Of a stretch of 34,963 nucleotides of DNA, positions 32,630 to 34,963 are shown one piece after another. Origin of the DNA: Mycobacterium asiaticum (lineage in GTDB: Bacteria > Actinomycetota > Actinomycetes > Mycobacteriales > Mycobacteriaceae); the NCBI RefSeq assembly GCF_001668675.1, contig NZ_LZKQ01000151.1:1-34963 (forward strand). Direction: 5' to 3'. Both the position numbers and the translations under genes were made by a program. Below the pieces are notes generated by a model that saw only the letters and a list, made by a program, of their open reading frames with translations, did no database searches and was not told the origin of the DNA. Each line of letters begins with the position of its first letter. Position 1 is the first letter of the stretch.

Positions 32630-32845
32630 ATGAGTAGCAACGCGCAACCAGCCCCGCAGGAGAACCCCGAAAAGGACCCGTCCAACTGGGTGACCGGCGA
32701 CGAACCGATGACCGGCCCGCAGCGCAGCTATGTGAGCACTTTGGCGCAGGAAGCCGGTCGGGACGTTCCGGACGATCTGACGAAGGCGCAGGCGTCAGAG
32801 TTGATCGACGAGTTGCAGCAGCAGACGGGCCGCGGCGGGGTGTAA
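32630..32845 (+). CDS. DUF3072 small protein
   Basis: Protein of 71 aa. The stretch NPEKDPSNWVTGDEPMTGPQ (about 13-32) and the following SYVSTLAQEAGRDVPDDLTK, ASELIDELQQQTGRG are the DUF3072 pattern found in many actinobacteria and proteobacteria. It has no known function. The ATG at 32630 is chosen because DUF3072 members begin shortly before this motif. It ends 13 bp before the tRNA-Leu gene, which lies on the other strand. Confidence 0.82.
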   Translation: MSSNAQPAPQENPEKDPSNWVTGDEPMTGPQRSYVSTLAQEAGRDVPDDLTKAQASELIDELQQQTGRGGV

Positions 32846-32858
32846 CCCCGGTTATCGG

Positions 32859-32942
32859 TGCGGGCGGAGGGACTCGAACCCACACGCTCTTTCGAGCACC
32901 GGCACCTAAAGCCGGCATGTCTGCCAATTTCATCACGCCCGC
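32859..32942 (-). tRNA. tRNA-Leu, anticodon UAG
   Basis: An 84-nt class II tRNA read on the minus strand. The acceptor stem GCGGGCG (5', 32942-32936) pairs with CGCCCGC (32866-32860), followed by an A discriminator. The anticodon arm is CCGGC-TTTAGGT-GCCGG, giving UAG and decoding CUN leucine codons. A long variable arm (GTGCTCGAAAGAGCGT) and the T-arm GGGTTCGAGTCCC complete the structure. The CCA end is not encoded. It lies in the gap between DUF3072 and lprD. Confidence 0.95.
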
Positions 32943-33003
32943 GCGACTAGCGATCCTACGCGCGCACAACGACCGCTTGACCACCGCGCGGTACCGTCAT
33001 GGT

Positions 33004-33396
33004 GTGTCCACCCCCGCCCCACTACGACGCCACCGCAAGGTCGCGGCGATCATTCTGGTGATCGTTGCGGCGTCCGGTTGCCTGGCGTTGGGCTGGTGGC
33101 AATGGACCCGATTCCAGTCGGTGTCAGGCACCTATCAGAACCTGGGTTACGCGCTGCAGTGGCCGCTGTTCGCCGGGTTCTGCGTGTACGCCTACCGGAA
33201 TTTCGTTCGTTACGAGGAGGCCCCGCCTGACCCGCGGAATCGCGAGGCGGCCACCGAGATTCCTCCCGGCCTGCTGCCCGAGCGGCCGCAGCCCGCCCAA
33301 CAGCAAGCAGATGATCCCGCCCTGCGCGAGTACAACGCCTACCTGGCCGAGCTCGCCAAGAACGACGCCGAAAAGCAGAACAGGACCACCGCATGA
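33004..33396 (+). CDS. lprD: LprD-like membrane/lipoprotein
   Basis: Protein of 130 aa. It has a basic N-terminus (PAPLRRHRKV) and a hydrophobic segment ending in a lipobox-like ASGC (about 23-26). A second hydrophobic stretch (ALQWPLFAGFCVYAYRNFV) and a Pro/Gln/Glu-rich C-terminal tail follow. It matches the position and layout of M. tuberculosis Rv1343c (LprD), annotated as a putative lipoprotein. The hydrophobic run continues past the cysteine (LALGWWQW), so it may be a two-helix membrane protein instead. GTG at 33004 is the start: an ATG at 32999 is out of frame, and the longer frame would run into the tRNA gene. Its stop overlaps the ATG of the DUF3817 gene. Confidence 0.83.
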   Translation: MSTPAPLRRHRKVAAIILVIVAASGCLALGWWQWTRFQSVSGTYQNLGYALQWPLFAGFCVYAYRNFVRYEEAPPDPRNREAATEIPPGLLPERPQPAQQQADDPALREYNAYLAELAKNDAEKQNRTTA

Positions 33397-33749
33397 GCGC
33401 ACCCGAGACACCCGAAGGCGAACGCAGCGCCTCGGTGTTCCCGATCGAAAAGATCCGGACCGCGCTGCTCGCCTACCGCGTGATGGCGTGGGCGACGGGC
33501 ATCTGGCTGATCGCACTGTGCGGGGAGATCGTGTCGCACTTGGTCTATCACCGCGAGATCCGGTGGATCGAAGTCGTCCACGGTTGGGTGTACTTCGTCT
33601 ACGTGATCGCGGCGTTCAATCTGGCGATCAAAGTTCGCTGGCCGATCGGCAAGACAATCGGCGTGCTGCTGGCCGGCACGGTCCCGCTGTTGGGCATCAT
33701 CGTCGAGCACCGGCAGACCAAGGACATCAAGGCGCGCTTCGATTTGTAA
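33393..33749 (+). CDS. DUF3817 integral membrane protein (Rv1342c-like)
   Basis: Protein of 118 aa with a short soluble N-terminus and three hydrophobic helices (YRVMAWATGIWLIALCGEIV, then WIEVVHGWVYFVYVIAAFNL, then IGKTIGVLLAGTVPLLGIIV). The conserved HGW(V)YF and 'VPLLGIIVEHR' parts are the DUF3817 signature. The family also occurs fused to or near transporters, and its function is unknown. ATG overlaps the lprD stop (ATGA), so the two are cotranscribed, as in Rv1343c-Rv1342c of M. tuberculosis. Its stop is 11 bp from the convergent rdgB stop. Confidence 0.88.
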   Translation: MSAPETPEGERSASVFPIEKIRTALLAYRVMAWATGIWLIALCGEIVSHLVYHREIRWIEVVHGWVYFVYVIAAFNLAIKVRWPIGKTIGVLLAGTVPLLGIIVEHRQTKDIKARFDL

Positions 33750-33760
33750 AGACTTGTGAA

Positions 33761-34363
33761 TCAGTGCGCCAGCGCGCGCAGCGCGGGCAACAACAGCGCC
33801 AGCGCGCGTCCGCGGTGCGACGCTGCGTCCTTCTCCTCCGGGGTCAGCTCGGCCGCGGTCCGCTGCTCGCCGTTGGGCACGAAAACCGGGTCGTAGCCGA
33901 AGCCGCCGTCGCCGCGCGGTGCTCGCGCGATCGTGCCGCGCCACTCCCCCCGAACCACCACCTGGTCGGCATCGGAGACCAGCGCGCAGGCCGACACGAA
34001 CGCCGCGCCGCGCCGCCCGTCGGGCACGTCAGACAACTGAGCCAACAGAAGCTCGGTATTGGCGGCGTCGTCGCCGTGCCGTCCCGACCAACGCGCCGAC
34101 AACACCCCGGGCATCCCGTTGAGTGCGGCGACCGTCAATCCCGAGTCGTCGGCGATGCTCGGCAGGCCGGTGGCGGCGAACGCGTCGCGCGCCTTGGCCA
34201 GTGCGTTCTCCTCGAAGGTCGCGCCCGTCTCGGGCGCCTCGGCGAATGCCGACACGTCGTCCAAGGACACCAGCGATACGCCCAACAGACCGGCGCCGTC
34301 CAGCACGCGCTGCAGTTCCGCCAGCTTCTTGCGGTTGCGGCTGGCGACCAATACCCGGGTCAG
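33761..34363 (-). CDS. rdgB: RdgB/HAM1 non-canonical purine NTP pyrophosphatase
   Basis: Protein of about 200 aa that hydrolyses dITP, ITP and XTP to the monophosphate, keeping hypoxanthine and xanthine out of DNA and RNA. Motifs: [12 protein letters not shown] (substrate loop), [33 protein letters not shown] with the catalytic Asp, GFGYDPVF, and SHRGRAL at the end. No ATG or GTG lies in frame. Only TTG at 34351, which would cut into the first beta strand, or CTG at 34363, which restores TRVLVASRN and overlaps the rphA stop as CTGA. I use CTG; the start is uncertain. It follows rphA as in Rv1340-Rv1341. Confidence 0.88.
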   Translation of the reverse strand: MTRVLVASRNRKKLAELQRVLDGAGLLGVSLVSLDDVSAFAEAPETGATFEENALAKARDAFAATGLPSIADDSGLTVAALNGMPGVLSARWSGRHGDDAANTELLLAQLSDVPDGRRGAAFVSACALVSDADQVVVRGEWRGTIARAPRGDGGFGYDPVFVPNGEQRTAAELTPEEKDAASHRGRALALLLPALRALAH

Positions 34364-34963
34364 CTTCCGAACGCCTTCGGTTGCGGGGGCCCCTCCGGCA
34401 GCTCACCCGGGTACGGCAGCGCCAACGCTTCACGCTGGGCGGCGAACAACTCGTCGCAGGCTTTGAGCGCCATGTCGAGCAGCTTGTCCAGGGTCGAGCG
34501 CGGGAACGTCGCCCCCTCGCCGGTGCCCTGCACCTCCACCAGGGTGCCGGTGTCGGTGGCGACCACGTTCATGTCGACTTCGGCGCGGGAGTCCTCCTCA
34601 TAGGGGAGGTCCGCGCGGATCCGACCGTCAACGACGCCCACGCTGATCGCGGCGATGGCACACGACAGCGGTCGGGGGTCCGACAGCTTCCCGGCGGCGG
34701 CCAGGTAGGTGACCGCATCGGCCAGCGCCACGTAAGCGCCGGTGATCGCCGCGGTACGGGTGCCGCCGTCTGCCTGCAGCACGTCGCAGTCGACGGCGAT
34801 GGTGTTCTCCCCGAGCGCGGCCAAGTCGATGCACGCCCGCAGCGATCGGCCCACCAACCGACTGATCTCCTGGGTGCGGCCGCTGGGCCGGCCCTTCACC
34901 GATTCGCGGTCGGAACGAGTGTGGGTCGCAGACGGCAGCATCGCGTATTCCGCGGTCAGCCAG
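34360..34963 (-). CDS. rphA: Ribonuclease PH, 5' end beyond the window
   Basis: About 201 codons of a gene that runs off the right edge; the missing N-terminal part is roughly 55-60 residues compared with the usual 255-260 aa. RNase PH is a phosphate-dependent 3'-to-5' exoribonuclease that trims tRNA 3' ends, working as a hexamer. Visible motifs: [79 protein letters not shown] and [20 protein letters not shown]. The Met at 34941 is internal. It is coupled to rdgB downstream. Confidence 0.95.
   Translation of the reverse strand, partial: WLTAEYAMLPSATHTRSDRESVKGRPSGRTQEISRLVGRSLRACIDLAALGENTIAVDCDVLQADGGTRTAAITGAYVALADAVTYLAAAGKLSDPRPLSCAIAAISVGVVDGRIRADLPYEEDSRAEVDMNVVATDTGTLVEVQGTGEGATFPRSTLDKLLDMALKACDELFAAQREALALPYPGELPEGPPQPKAFGS

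Noticed and set aside
1..34963. Mobile elements, prophage genes, CRISPR arrays
   Set aside because: No transposase, integrase, phage or Cas protein and no regularly spaced repeat array was seen; the region between the conserved neighbourhood blocks shows no terminal inverted repeats that I could find by eye.

Overview
The window looks like chromosomal DNA of a slow-growing, non-tuberculous Mycobacterium. It is GC-rich and densely coded, with many ATGA/GTGA start-stop overlaps. Its right end carries rphA, rdgB, a DUF3817 gene, lprD, a tRNA-Leu(UAG) and irtA-irtB, and a homologue of the cyclase/AAA/LuxR protein Rv1358 follows. This is the gene neighbourhood of M. tuberculosis Rv1340-Rv1358. The mbtK/fadE14/fadD33 genes that sit beside irtA in M. 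tuberculosis are absent, and about 20 kb of catabolic genes lie beyond the Rv1358-like gene. A member or relative of the M. avium complex is my best guess, from gene order only.

Layout from left to right. (1) 174-12582 is catabolic module A. It holds five crotonase-fold enzymes, a hotdog thioesterase-like protein, a DapA-fold aldolase/hydratase, three adenylate-forming acyl-CoA synthetases in tandem, and a TetR regulator. Three near-identical 19-bp inverted-repeat sites (TACTGT-N7-WYSGTA) lie in front of all its transcription units, which suggests one TetR regulon. A small stress-like island (GlsB/YeaQ-type membrane protein, a one-helix protein, a CsbD-like protein) sits inside it at 1061-1965. 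(2) 12579-15200 holds a secreted small protein, a TetR regulator, and a divergent FAD-dependent oxidoreductase with a 29-bp dyad between the last two. (3) 15163-22304 is catabolic module B. A five-gene minus-strand operon (SDR, thiolase, class III CoA-transferase, acyl-CoA dehydrogenase, GntR regulator) diverges from a plus-strand pair (acyl-CoA dehydrogenase, mycofactocin-type SDR). The divergent promoter holds a perfect 11-5-11 palindrome, and each arm contains a TACGAT -10-like hexamer pointing outward. (4) 22354-26745 holds the large cyclase/AAA/LuxR regulator and an aminoglycoside-phosphotransferase-fold kinase. (5) 26799-31887 is the siderophore importer irtAB, cotranscribed behind a TetR gene. 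Its promoter has three regularly spaced half-sites overlapping an IdeR-like box. (6) 31923-34963 is housekeeping: a TIGR03085-type protein, DUF3072, tRNA-Leu, lprD, DUF3817, rdgB and the 3' part of rphA.

The working model is that module A activates one or more carboxylic acids to CoA thioesters (three synthetases) and rearranges, hydrates or cleaves them with unusual crotonases and a DapA-fold carbon-carbon lyase. Module B supplies alcohol oxidation (mycofactocin-type SDR), CoA transfer, two dehydrogenations, ketoreduction and thiolysis. The substrate cannot be read from the sequence. A cyclic or branched alcohol or acid, such as a terpenoid, steroid-like or aromatic compound, is an inference. 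No insertion sequence, prophage or CRISPR array was seen.
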